Of a DNA stretch of 64,000 nt, positions 34,394 to 46,600 are shown piece by piece. The stretch's first letter is position 1. Each line of letters starts with the position of its first letter. The notes below the pieces were generated by a model. The model was not told where the DNA came from and searched no databases. It saw only the letters and a list, made by a program, of their open reading frames with translations. Position numbers and translations under genes: made by a program. This DNA is from Sipunculus nudus (taxonomy: Eukaryota; Annelida; Sipuncula; Golfingiida; Sipunculidae), in NCBI GenBank assembly GCA_026874595.1, contig CM049322.1, forward strand, positions 26,852,340 through 26,916,339. The letters are read 5' to 3'.

Positions 34394-35587
34394 ATGGTCA
34401 TTGAGCAAGTAAGGTTAGCGAAATATAATTATTATCGTAATCTAGATGGTAAAATTAACTCTCCCGGTTCTGTTCCTTCAAAGGTTTGGTGGAAACTGAT
34501 AAAATCTCATTTAAGGCAGGCGTCAACTCTGAATACAATACCACCACTTGTTGTTGGTGATGTTGTGGTTGCTGACGACATTGAAAAAGCTGAATGCTTT
34601 AATCAGTATTTTGTTGAGAAATCAACTCTTGACCTGACGACAAGCCTTTTTTCATCACAAAGCCATGATGCTGATGAAATGTTATGTAATATTACCATTA
34701 CAGATCAAGATGTCTCTGATATTTTAATGTGTCTTGATGTAAATAAGGCCTGTGGACCAGACGGCATCACACAGCGCATGCTCAAGATGACTGCAAGTTC
34801 TATAACTAATAATTTAACACGAATATTCAATTGGTCTCTCCAAAGCGCAAACTTTCCAAGTAAATGGAAACATTCAAATGTTATACCACTTTATAAAAAG
34901 GGTTGTAAACAGGATATGAGTAACTATAGACCAGTTTCATTAATTAATTGTGTAAGCAAAGTATTTGAGCGATGTGTGTTTAAGTATGTGTTCAACTTTA
35001 TGCAAAGGAATAACAAATTAACATCAGTCCAGTCAGCATACAGGCCGGGCGATTCTTGTACTTATCAACTATGTGAGATTTATGACATAATAACCAGAGC
35101 AGTTGATTCGGAAAATGAAACTATATTTATATCTTTGGACGCATCAAATGCATTCGACAGGGTATGGCACGAGGGCCTTATATTTAAACTAAGTAAAATG
35201 GGTGTTCAAGGTAATTTACTTAAATGGTTTTCTGATTATTTGTCTGACAGAATGCAAAGAGTAGTGATAAATGGTCATTCCTCATCCTGCATGCATGTTC
35301 CAGCTGGCTTCCCACAGGGCTCAATACTGGGCCCGCTGCTGTTCTTAGTATATTTCAATGATATGGTAGAATGTGTAAACACCAACAACCGACTATATGC
35401 AGATGACGCTTCAATATTTAATGTAGGGAGAAACATGGAGAGTATGTCTAAGAGCCTAACCAATGATTTGTTATCTATTGAGAAATGGGCTGAGAAATGG
35501 TTTGTCACATTTAATCCTCGAAAAACAGAAATGTTAACTTTCAGCAGGAGAACTGTAACAATACAATACCACCTGTATCCATGCTAG
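34394..35587 (+). pseudogene. LINE ORF2, reverse transcriptase domain
   Basis: An uninterrupted 397-codon stretch with RT motifs in order: NKACGPDGIT (about 34743), WKHSNVIPLYKKG (about 34866), NYRPVSLINCVSKVFE, SLDASNAFDRVWH with the first catalytic Asp (about 35137), GFPQGSILGPLLFLVYFNDM (about 35305), and YADD at 35396-35407. The order and motif text fit the Jockey/CR1/L2 group. The frame ends at 35587 because of a tandem duplication at 35555-35635, after which the C-terminal region resumes. The ATG at 34394 is internal; coding sequence is readable upstream (PWFTSNLRRYIRKRNRLHAR). Confidence 0.9.
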
Positions 35588-35635
35588 GACAGCCGCTGTA
35601 ACAATACCGCCTGTATCCATGCTAGGACAGCCGCT
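35555..35635 (+). repeat. 38-bp tandem duplication breaking LINE ORF2
   Basis: GTAACAATAC-CGCCTGTATCC-ATGCTAGGACAGCCGCT occurs at 35598-35635. A near-identical copy with five extra bases (AATAC) and one base change precedes it at 35555-35597. Thirty-eight is not a multiple of three, so the RT frame is closed here. Confidence 0.85.
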
Positions 35636-36588
35636 TCTATCGGTGTCAAATCACAAACATTTGGGTGTTATTTTGAACGAAAGTTGCACGTGGAAAGATC
35701 ACAAATTATATTTGCGAAAAAGCCAGTAGGCGAATAGATGTCATGAGATCACTTATGTATAGACTAGATAGGAATGCTTTGGAAATTTTGTATCTCTCTT
35801 TTATTAGGCCTGTCTTAGAATATGCTTGTGAACTGTGGGATGGGTGCAATAAGGCTCTAGTACGTCAAATTGATTCGGTTCAACTGAGTGCCACGAGAAT
35901 AGTGACTGGTGCAATAAGGGGCACCAGTCACAATTTAATTTACAAAGAAACAGGATGGCAACTACTAAGTGAGAAACGGAGGATTAAAAAGCTTATTTTG
36001 TTCTATAAAATGGTAAATGGGTTGGCACCACCATATATGTGCCACTTATTACCTGATGAGGTTGGAAGAAATGGATATGAATTGCGTAACAGGTATAATC
36101 TGCGTCCGCCAGCAGCTCGTACGTCTTTACGGAAAAACAGTTTCCTTTTATCAATGACTTGTTTGTGGAATACGTCAGATCCAATTACAAGAAACAACCC
36201 ATCCGTCTCAATTTTCAGGAAAAATTTAGAAAGAAATGAGCAGAAGCCCCCCAAATATTACAGTCAGTACATGGGTAACCGACAGGCACAAATACATCAT
36301 ACAAGAATGTGTCTTGGTCACAGCTCCCTGAATGGGCATTTATTTAAAAACCATTGTTTAGAAAATCCGCTTTGCTCTTGTGGTCTCGTGGTAGAGACCC
36401 CTGAGCACTATTTTTTGTATTGCCCCCTTTATGTGAATATGAGAGAAGAATTCTTTACGAAGGTATCAATGCAGTACAGAAGGGAATATATCTTACTACA
36501 TGGAAGCAATAATCAGTCTGTAACAGAGAATTGTGAACTTTTTGATAATATACAGCGGTTTATAGTGGCAACTAAACGTTTTAAGTAA
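35636..36588 (+). pseudogene. LINE ORF2, C-terminal region
   Basis: From 35743 the frame is open for 281 codons to the TAA at 36586-36588. Typical post-RT text is seen: LEILYLSFIRPVLEYACELW (thumb region), SATRIVTGAIRGTSH and KLILFYKMVNGLAPPYM. Near the end, LCSCGLVVETPEHYFLYC has the C-x-C...H...C pattern of a zinc-knuckle-like motif found at the C-terminus of Jockey/CR1-type elements. About 35 codons before 35743 are readable only with a frameshift (SVSNHKHLGVILNE...). Confidence 0.8.
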
Positions 36589-36906
36589 ATTTGAATTTGG
36601 GAAATATTAGAGGTTAGTAAATTATATAAATTATATAATGTATTATTCTCCAATTGTAAATAATTTATTTTATTTTGTTTAGTCTTTGCTTGTATTGCTC
36701 AGGTGTAAATATAGATTAATATATTTATGTCAGTTGTATGCCATATTACGTAATCCATGTATCAACAGCATAATGTAACAATGTAAATGTGTTTCATACA
36801 GAGGATTATTTAATAACATATTGATGGAGGAGAGGAATTGATATAGGGCTGTGCCCTGTTTTCCAATCCTCATTGCTTTGTTTTGCAATAAAAAATATTG
36901 TTTAAA

Positions 36907-38255
36907 CCATTATCTGATGTATTTAACTGAAAGCCTGGTCAGCATATAATTCAGTGGAATGGTCATGTGACCTTGACTTTTGATCTTGTGTTGTCAAAAG
37001 TGCAAAGGGGGTTCTCCAATTGGCAGGGGAGGCATATGTGCAAAATGAAAGATTTGGGATGAAAAGTTTATCTGAAAATGCACCCTCAGTGTTTTTAAGT
37101 CCGTCACTCAGTAAGAAGTTTGACCTGACCAAGCAACTCTGGAAAAGCTATAGAAAGCTATTACTAAGGTCTGGGATCTTAGTGCCATGTGCTTCTCAGG
37201 TGTAATTTTGATTAATTTTAAATTTATGGAGGCGTTAGACATGATGCCACACAAGCCAAGCCAGGAAGCGTAGGAGGCCGCCAACATTTCCCCATACCAG
37301 TGACCGCAGGAAGCTACAGCGCCCACACCCACAAAGGCTGGAGCAGCATGCACCCCCACCGCCGATCCCAGCAGCAGTGACCAGCCATGACAATCAAAAG
37401 CTGAACCCAATCAATGAAATGACAGAGCTTTGAGTGAATGCCATTTTATACTTGCAATTTATGGCATTTGACAACGCTAGCAAGTCTTTTCGTCACCAGC
37501 CTCAATGTTTTTAAAGAAGTGGGTCCTGTGAACTTGAGCTTTGACCTCAAGATCCCAAAATGTACAGAGTTCTTACTATAGTAGTGGACCATACAAGTTT
37601 AAAACCACTATTTCAGCCTGAACTTATTTATGATCCAGATGACCTGTGTGACCTTTACCTTTTAACCCAAATTTCAAAAGGCTTCTTCCCCTATTGGTTG
37701 GTGAGCTATATGCGCAAGATGGAATGTTTGGTATGAAAGTTTGGAATAAAATGCATTGACAATCTTTTTAAAGATGTGGGTCCTTGACCTTTTACATCAT
37801 GACCCAAAAATGAATAGGATTCTTTTGTTAGTGGTGGGTCATATAAACGAAAAGTTTGAAATCCATTTGTCAATCCAACCTGGAGTTATTGTCCAGAAAT
37901 GAATTGGTGGACAGATGGCCCCAAGTGGCCTTGACCTTTCACTTTGTGACCCCAAAATTGATTGGGTTCTTTCCTTTTTGGCAAGTGAGCTTGTATGTGC
38001 AAGATTGAAAGTCTGGGATGAAAAGTCTGGCTTAAAATGCATCCACAATCTTTTTTAGGAAGTGGGTCAGGTGCCTTATGACCCCAAAATGAATAGGGAT
38101 CTTGCCTTAGTGGTGGGCATCCATTGAAATCCATGTCTATCGAAACTGGAGTTATCATCTGGAAACAAATCTGTAGACGGACAACCGGTCAGACATAAGG
38201 ACAGGGTTATTTATATAAAGCACCCTCTTTTTCAAGTGGGGCCCTTATTACAGAT
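36907..38255 (+). mobile_element. R5 element (TGACCT-rich tandem core), truncated
   Basis: Irregular tandem units each carry GTGGGTCC..TGACCTTGACC, AAAATG-ATAGG-TTCTT and CATATAA-AGTTTGAA. The 3' end is at 38160-38255, with GGAAACAAATCTGTAGACGG, a GACA tract and AAGCACCCTCTTTTTCAAGT then GGGGCCCTTA. A GC-rich patch at 37225-37400 (CATGCACCCCCACCGCCGAT) is unlike the rest and may be a separate insertion. Open frames here are on both strands and overlapping, and follow the repeats. Confidence 0.6.
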
Positions 38256-38452
38256 ACAACATTAACATTTTAACAATTTTTCATTAACCTTATCACCAAT
38301 AATCAAATGAACCAATTAATTCAAAGTTGTTGAATAATTTTTTTAAAGAGAGAAATGAAAATTACCTTTACATTTACAGGGGAGGATATTTTTTTTATAA
38401 AAGCACATCAGAAGCTTGTGTCTCTGGTAACCAAATCAAATGTCTTACTTAC
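38256..38452. other. Short nicastrin intron stretch
   Basis: AT-rich; contains no feature except the splice donor GTAAGT read on the minus strand from 38452. Confidence 0.5.
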
Positions 38453-38568
38453 CAAAGCCATCATTTGGACACTTTTTATCAGGTGAGAACTGTGGTGGAG
38501 GAGCACCGTTCATTACTATGATGCCCCTCACACGGCCAGGCACCGAGGTTAACTTGTCTAAGTTCTCT
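38453..38568 (-). CDS. NCSTN: Nicastrin, internal exon (contains the Cys140-equivalent)
   Basis: A 116-bp exon between acceptor ACCTGAATTTCAG and donor TTTG|GTAAGT. It supplies the last base of a Lys codon begun by exon 48573-48447, then reads ENLDKLTSVPGRVRGIIVM, NGAPPPQFSPDKKCPNDGFG and ends in phase 1. Human nicastrin has LMEKLKGRTSRIAGLAVS and GFSPSVQCPNDGFG here (recalled from memory). CPNDGFG is a signature of the family, and its cysteine is the Cys140 partner of the one in exon 23333-23191. The SP and CP spacing is conserved. An alternative acceptor two bases downstream (AGAG) would break the phase. The intron that follows in the transcript is about 15.1 kb and contains the LINE. Confidence 0.92.
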
Positions 38569-39303
38569 CTGAAATTCAGGTGAGTGGTATACACAACATG
38601 AGTATATGGTCAACCAGATAAACTTACATTTACATTTACAAATACACAAAATTCCAAATCTTGGGCACATCTTAGATAACAAAAACAAGTAACTGCATGT
38701 TCACTGTAAAGAAGCAAAAGGTGAAGGTGGCAATAAGTTTTAAAGACATATATAATGATAAAAACTGCATAGTTTGGTGTAATTCTGGAAGTTATTAGCA
38801 AAGCCCATACCACTTATAAAGCGAATACTGTTTGAGCTATATTTATGGCTAAATTGGATCATTGTGACCTAATACAAGACAAGGGACTGGTGGGTAATGG
38901 TGCTAAGCTGAACTTGCCTATCACAGAAATTTATCAAAGCCTGGCACATTTTTCTTGATTCTAAGAATACATGACAGCATGTGGGTCACCAGTCTTGTCT
39001 ACAAGACTATCCATGAGAAAAAGGTATATCCAAGGTTATGGACATGATAAATATCAGAAACACTCCTGAGATATGTTCTATTAATATATATAGTATTATC
39101 ACTAAACAATTAAAGGCCCACATACACATCAGGTACAATGCTTCCATGTTTACATGCTTTACCATTATTTGAAAAGTACATTATTTTTTAAGTACATGTG
39201 TGACATGTACATGTACAAAGCAAATACTTAACATTTTGAACTGAGCACAAGCAGAGATTACACAAACATCAGTCCTGAAATACTGGCATGGATGTACATA
39301 CCA
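38569..39303. other. Nicastrin intron, unclassified
   Basis: No exon is seen. A degenerate R1-like 5' end (ACAAGGGACTGGTGGGTAAT then GGTGCTAAGCTGAA) is at about 38878-38912. The remaining text is AT-rich and without structure I can name. Confidence 0.4.
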
Positions 39304-39806
39304 CACTAGGGACCCATTGGTCTCGACACTCAGCTGAATTTGTCAAGAAGGATATGTTTATGAGCTTATTCAAAATATGGGTCCAGTGATCAGTTTGAAG
39401 TCAACCTGGCAAACTGGAGTTATCATCCATAAACTAATTTGTGAATGGATGGGCCCTGTGACCATGACCTAGTGACCCCAAAAATCAAAAGGAACCTTCC
39501 CCCATTTGCAGCTGTGCCACATGGAAGACAGAAGGTTGAGGATAAAAAAATTGGCTTAAATTGCATCCACAATCTTTTTGAAGAAGTGGGTCCTGTGAAC
39601 TTTAACTCTGACCTCATGACCTCCAAATCAAAAGGGTTTTTACATTATTTGTGGGTCATATATAAGTCAAGTTTGAAAACAATATGTCATCCCAAACTGA
39701 AGTTACCATCAGGAAACAAATTTGACAGACATACAGAACGACAAACAAACAAACAGACAGACAGGGTGATATATATAGGGCATCCACTTATTCAAGCTGG
39801 GCCTGA
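39304..39806 (+). mobile_element. R5 fragment with R1-like 5' end
   Basis: Begins ACTAGGGACCCATTGGTCTC and CACTCAGCTGAA (R1-type 5' end), then continues as R5 text (GTGACCATGACCTAGTGACC; TTAACTCTGACCTCATGACC). It ends with a GACAGACAGGG tract and AGGGCATCCACTTATTCAAG then CTGGGCCT. An R1 follows directly. Confidence 0.6.
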
Positions 39807-39812
39807 ATAAAC

Positions 39813-42383
39813 AAACAAGGGACCAATGGGTCACGGCACTCAGCTGTTATATATGATAAAAAAATATGATTTAGAAATGAGGCACATGCTTGTTTTGTGT
39901 GGAAATAAATATAAGCTGTATTATGAGTTGTGGGTGTTTAGCTTATGTATGATTTTGATAGTATCTTTGGAGACGGGGAAAAGGATTGATTTCATTTATT
40001 TTATTAAAAAATGGAGTGCTATTGTCACACAGATTTTGACTTGGCCATATAACTTATAAGCAGAACATATAATATAAGAGTTTAACTTTTTATTAAAAAT
40101 AATAAGAGAATCATATGATTTTTTAAAATAAAATACAACTGAAATGATTATTAAAATAATATCAAAGAATATATTCATAAATGAATTCATGAATACATTT
40201 TGAAAGTATTTGCACTGGTATTCATATACTTTCATTTTTACCTGAATTCCCATTCTTATGCAAGAAATTTTATAATGGAGTACATATTCATATTCGTATT
40301 CAAATACATTCGCACCATGTCTGGTATTTATTCAGTTTTCACCAAACAATGATGTTGAGAATCCAGAATATACAAAATTCACACATTTAAATAATGATCA
40401 TAAGTACCTGGTTTTATGGCTTTTATTCATATTTAAAAAAAATAAATATATTACATTCATTTTGGACTAATTTCACATCAATGTACACACTAGACACAGC
40501 AGGAATCTAGATTAATATTATCAACTGCATCTTTGTCTATCATTAATTTCCTTCATATGATCCCTAATGATTAGTAATGAATAATATGATTTATTTTTTT
40601 ATCATTAAAATTGAACTGAAAAATACCATAGGTGACTGCATGGTGTTATTTGGAATATGTGACATTCTATCCATCGATACAAGATTCTTATATCATCAGT
40701 AACTGCAAGTTAATTTCCTGTTATTATCAACTAACAAATTCCTTTTCCTTTTTTCTTTGTTATTAAAAACCAATAAAAATTTATTAATTTAGTGTTAATT
40801 GTTATGTTGTTAGTTAAAACTACTAGATGAGTTGGGTTGGACACCTGGATCAACAGTGGCTGGCCATAAGCTGCCTGGCTGCCCCAGTGTATGCCTCGCG
40901 TCAAGCGTGCATAATTTGATGAAAGGTCAACAAGGTCAACATACAGGTGACTCAAGAGGGGCAGGGGAGAGCTAAGATCTGACATGGTCTCATAAAAACA
41001 TTAATAAAAGCTACAATTTTTGGCCAATTTCTTTCAGCTTTCTAAACTAAAAAGCTGAAATCCTTATGTGTGCATGATATGAAAATTATATCAACAGTGC
41101 TCACAGGAAACAAACGTGCCATGGTCAAAGTTTGGCAAAATTTAAGGTACTAATTTTATATTTATACTAATAACTTATAAAATTTGAAAAATTCAGAACT
41201 AATTTTGGGTATTCAATTGGATATTGATAAAATAATGTTACATCCCTGACAAAAAATCTCTAGCTTCAGCAATCCTCTTGTTAAGGGAGTAAATATATTT
41301 CTTGATTTTTTTACAAAGTGCATTATGTTTGGGCCCATAACTTATAACAATTACGCAATACTGACATCATTTCTGGCATGTGCATAGAGAATGTATAGAA
41401 AAATATGTATATTATATATGATTAAAGTCAGATCAGTGGTTTTGATATTAGGCAGTCTTGAAGTGTAACAATGGGTTTTTAATGGAAAAATGAAGTTTTC
41501 CATTAATATCTTGAAGGTATTAAGTCCTAGTGACCAAATTCTTGGCATGGTAGGGGATTTTGGAGACATCTAATTATATGCCAAATTTTAGGAACTGAGA
41601 GCTGAAGCTGGGGAGCTGAGCTCTTGCGAACTGCATAACACTAGCTTGATGTAAACAATATGTTACATGGTGCTTGAAAACTTGAATAAAATCTACAGTT
41701 TTTGATAAACTGGTATCAAATTTTTGGTGTTAACAGACAAAATGCTAACAAAAACATGCTGTGAAAATTAAATCTACAGTACTTTCAGGAAAAAAACGTA
41801 CCATGGTCAAAGTTGGGCAAAATTTAAGGTACCAATTTTTTATTTTTGTTAATATTTTAAAAAATTTAAAAGATTTTGATCTAATTTTGGGTATACAGTT
41901 TAATTTTGATTAATTAAAGTTATATTACTGGAAAAAAGTCCAGAGCTTTAACATGTTTTGTGTTAAGTGATCAAATATCTTTCCTGATTTTTTACAAAAT
42001 GCATTATGTTTAGGCCCATAACTTTTTTAAATTATATAATACAGACATAATTTCTGGCATGTACATAGGAACTAAATAGGGGACTATTTATGGTAAATAT
42101 GAGGAAAAACAGATGAGTAGTTTTGATATTAGGCAGTCCTGAAGTGTGAAAATAGGTTTTTAATAAAAAATTGAGGTTTTTCCTTAATTTCTCAAAGGAA
42201 CAAAGTCGCAAAGACCCAGTTTTCGGCTTGATAGGAGATCTTGGGGACATCTAACATTATGCCAAATTTTCAATTCCTAGGTCTTACGGTTTAAAAACCT
42301 GCCACATCTACGGACGGACGGACAGACGACGGACAATGGACCACAACTATAGCTCAGATGACTTATAGTCAGCTGAGCTAAAA
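39813..42383 (+). mobile_element. R1-e: uninterrupted full-length R1 (type copy)
   Basis: The clearest intact copy, about 2.57 kb. The 5' end is ACAAACAAGGGACCAATGGG then CACTCAGCTG (39837-39846). Next are an imperfect version of the family palindrome (40172-40195), two core units of about 680 bp each beginning near ACGTGCCATGGTCAAAG (about 41113 and 41794), an ACGG microsatellite (42311-42333) and the 3' hairpin at 42351-42379 followed by AAAAA. No Rep/helicase or transposase frame is present, so mobilisation would need a partner. Open frames of 60-85 codons recur in all copies. Confidence 0.8.
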
Positions 42384-43639
42384 AGGTTTCAGGTAACAGA
42401 TGAAAAACCACAGATGCGAATCTAATAGTATCAATACAATTTGGCGGTCTGAAAATAAAGGAAAAATGCATAAAAAAAAAAAATAAATACAGGTGGCCCC
42501 ACCAGTCTTCAGGAACTGAACACACTGGGTTTCAGGACACTGGAATAAACCACAGCTGAGAAACTGTCATAATTGCTGTCATTTTAAAGCCTCAAACTTG
42601 AATAAAATCTACAGTTTTTGATCAAATGGTTTCAAATTTTTGGTGTTAACAGATGAAATGCAATCAAAAATATGCTGTGAAAATTAAATCCACAGCAATT
42701 ACAGAAAAAAAATGTGCCATGGTCAAAGTTGGGCAAGATTTAAGGTATCAATTAAATGTCATCGTTTGTGGAGGCACGTGAAAGGAAAAATTAACTATAA
42801 CACAATCTTATCTATGCAGGTAAAGAAGATAAAAACTAAGTAAGGTTTAATAAAACTAAATACTTAGTATTAATTATCATAGAAAAATTGTGAAAAATAT
42901 TGCAGAAATGAAGATTGTCTGACACTCAGAATCCGCAGGTATGCGATAATAGAAGAGCCATGAGTTTCTCATACTTTCCGTCATTGCTCATCGATTTTAA
43001 ACGTCCGTTGATTGTTCATGTTTGATATAAATAAAACATGACTATTAATGTGTTTATAAAACATGACTGTTGCTGATCAACATTTTATATAATCTTAGTG
43101 TTAAGAAAGCACGAAGCTAGACAACGCGAATCACAACATATGGGAGTATAATGTGTGCTAGGTTCCCAGAGCCCACTCAGTGAAATACACGTTGTTGAAT
43201 TCCTTGAGCGCTGGTCAGTCAAATACACCTAGGAATATGTCAGGTGTCCTCAAAATCACTTATGGTCAGTCTAAACTTTTCTGGTAAATTCTGTTGTAAC
43301 ATTATTTATAAATATTACTATATGTTTATTGAGAAACGAAAGCAGTAGTATTATATACAATAATTTTTATTGCCAGAACTATATATTATACACACTGTAG
43401 GAATCGGCTGTCGACACCAGTACAAAATGTTTGCCTCCCGGTGACAGGACCAGTCAGACAGGTCGGTTGGTTGTCCATGGCAGATCTTGGTCAATTTATT
43501 AGGCCTGTGCATAAGCCATTTTTGACTATGATATTTAGAAATAAATTTTCAGGCTTGTTCACAAGACTTTACGGTAGATTGAAAGAAAAGGTTTGTTCAT
43601 TGAAAGTTTGGGTAGGCTGAAATGTGGTCAGGCATAACA
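42384..43639. other. Nicastrin intron with an R1 scrap
   Basis: 42490-42540 holds a palindrome variant (GGTGGCCCCACC). 42600-42755 is an R1 body fragment (CATGGTCAAAGTTGGGCAAG). 42756-43639 is unclassified; GTGTTTATAAAACATGACT-type text repeats twice near 43035-43070. No exon is found. Confidence 0.45.
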
Positions 43640-46600
43640 GTTTGGAGAAGCTAAACAAGTGACATAATACCTGCATAAATATTTTGGCATGAACATACTC
43701 TGTGAAATCTGCATAAATAATGTGGCCTGAACATATTCTGTAAAATCTGCATTAATAAGGTGCCCTGAACTTACAATTTACCGCAAACCACTCCTGACAT
43801 ATGTGAAACAGTGAAATCTACATTAATAATATGACCTGTACTTACTCTGTGAAACCTGCATAAATAATGTGACCTGTACTTACTCTGTGAAATCTACATA
43901 AATAATGTGACCTGTACTTTCTCTGTGAAATCTACATAAATAATGTGACCAGTATTTACTCTGTGAAATCTACATAAATAATGTGACCTCTACTTCCTCT
44001 GTAAAATCTACATAAATAATGTGACCTGTACTTACTGTGAAATCTACATAAATAATGTGACCTCTACTTCCTCTGTGAAATCTACATAAATAATGTGACC
44101 TGTATTTACTCTGTGAAATCTGCATAAATAATGTGACCTGTACTTACTCTGTGAAATCTACATAAATAATGTGACCTCTACTTCCTTTGTGAAATCTACA
44201 TAATGTGACCTGTACTTACTCTGTGAAATCTTCATAAATAATGTGACCTGTACTTACTCTGTGAAATCTACATAAATAATGTGACCTGTATTTACTCTGT
44301 GAAATCTACATAAATAATGTGACCTCTACTTCCTTTGTGAAATCTACATAATGTGACCTGTACTTACTCTGTGAAATCTTCATAAATAATGTGACCTGTA
44401 TTTACTCTGTGAAATCTGCATAAATAATGTGACCTGTATTTACTCTGTGAAATCTACATAAATAATGTGACCTCTACTTCCTTTGTGAAATCTACATAAT
44501 GTGACCTGTACTTACTCTGTGAAATCTTCATAAATAATGTGACCTGTATTTACTCTGTGAAATCTACATAAGGAATGTGACCTGTACTTACTCTGTGAAA
44601 TCTGCGTAAATAATGTGACCTGTACTTACTCTGTGAAATCTGCGTGAATAATGCGACCTGTACTTACTCTGTGAAATCTATATAAATAATGTGACCTGTA
44701 TTTACTCTGTGAAATCTACATAAATAATGTGACCTTTACTTCCTCTGTGAAATCTACATAAATAATGTGACCTTAACTTCCTCTGTGAAATCTACATAAA
44801 TAATGTGACCTGTACTTACTCTGTGAAATCTACATAAATAATGTGACCTGTACTTACTCTGTGAAATCTATATAAATAATGTGACCTGTACTTACTCTGT
44901 GAAATCTACATAAATAATGTGACCTTTACTTCCTCTGTGAAATCTACATAAATAATGTGACCTTAACTTCCTCTGTGAAATCTACATAAATAATGTGACC
45001 TGTACTTACTCTGTGAAATCTACATAAATAATGTGACCTGTATTTACTCTGTGAAATCTACATAAATAATGTGACCTGTACTTACTCTGTTAAATCTACA
45101 TAAATAATGTGACCTGTACTTACTCTGTGAAATCTATATAAATAATGTGACCTGTACTTACTCTGTGAAATCTACATAAATAATGTGACCTTTACTTCCT
45201 CTGTGAAATCTACATAAATAATGTGACCTTAACTTCCTCTGTGAAATCTACATAAATAATGTGACCTGTACTTACTCTGTGAAATCTACATAAATAATGT
45301 GACCTGTACTTACTCTGTGAAATCTATATAAATAATGTGACCTGTATTTACTCTGTGAAATCTACATAAATAATGTGACCTTTACTTCCTCTGTGAAATC
45401 TACATAAATAATGTGACCTTAACTTCCTCTGTGAAATCTACATAAATAATGTGACCTGTACTTACTCTGTGAAATCTATATAAATAATGTGACCTGTACT
45501 TACTCTGTGAAATCTGCGTAAATAATGTGACCTTTACTTCCTCTGTGAAATCTACATAAATAATGTGACCTTAACTTCCTCTGTGAAATCTACATAAATA
45601 ATGTGACCTGTACTTACTCTGTGAAATCTATATAAATAATGTGACCTGTATTTACTCTGTGAAATCTACATAAATAATGTGACCTTTACTTCCTCTGTGA
45701 AATCTACATAAATAATGTGACCTTAACTTCCTCTGTGAAATCTACATAAATAATGTGACCTGTACTTACTCTGTGAAATCTATATAAATAATGTGACCTG
45801 TACTTACTCTGTGAAATCTACATAAATAATGTGACCTCTACTTACTCTGTGAAATCTACATAAATAATGTGACCTGTATTTATTCTGTAAAATCTACATA
45901 AATAATGTGACCTTTACTTCCTCTGTGAAATCTACATAAATAATGTGACCTTAACTTACTCTGTGAAATCTACATAAATAATGTGACCTGTACTTACTCT
46001 GTAAAATCTACATAAATAATGTGACCTGTATTTACTCTGTGAAATCTACATAAATAATGTGACCTCTACTTCCTCTGTGAAATCTACATAAATAATGTGA
46101 CCTGTACTTACTCTGTGAAATCTACATAAATAATGTGACCTGTATTTACTCTGTGAAATCTACATAAATAATGTGACCTGTATTTACTCTGTAAAATCTA
46201 CATAAATAATGTGAATTGTACTTACTCTGTGAAATCTGCATAAATAATGTGACCTGTACTTTCTCTGTGAAATCTACATAAATAATGTGACCTGTATTTA
46301 CTCTGTAAAAACTGCATAAAAATAATGTGACCTTAACTTCCTCTGTGAAATCTACATAAATAATGTGACCTGTACTTACTCTGTGAAATCTACATAAATA
46401 ATGTGACCTGTACTTACTCTGTGAAATCTACATAAATAATGGGAAATCTACATAAATAATGTGACCTGTATTTACTCTGTAAAAACTGCATAAATAATGT
46501 GACCTGTATTTACTCTGTAAAAACTGCATAAATAATGTGACCTTAACTTCCTCTGTGAAATCTACATAAATAATGTGACCTGTACTTACTCTGTGAAATC

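Larger units (their letters stand above)
31639..36906 (+). mobile_element. LINE-type non-LTR retrotransposon (CR1/L2-like), about 5.3 kb, inactive
   Basis: Two-ORF layout. The 5' leader is GC-richer and starts at about 31641 with AAGATGGCGGACTAGCC. ORF1 (31847-32714) has a coiled coil and RRM-like region. ORF2 (33159-36588) has an apurinic-type endonuclease, a reverse transcriptase with YADD, and a C-terminal Cys/His motif. The 3' end is TTTGCAATAAAAAATATTG at about 36883-36902, a short A-rich tail typical of CR1/L2-like elements. Full length minus decay suggests a young to middle-aged insertion. It lies in the intron between nicastrin exons 38568-38453 and 23333-23191, antisense to the gene. 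Confidence 0.85.
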
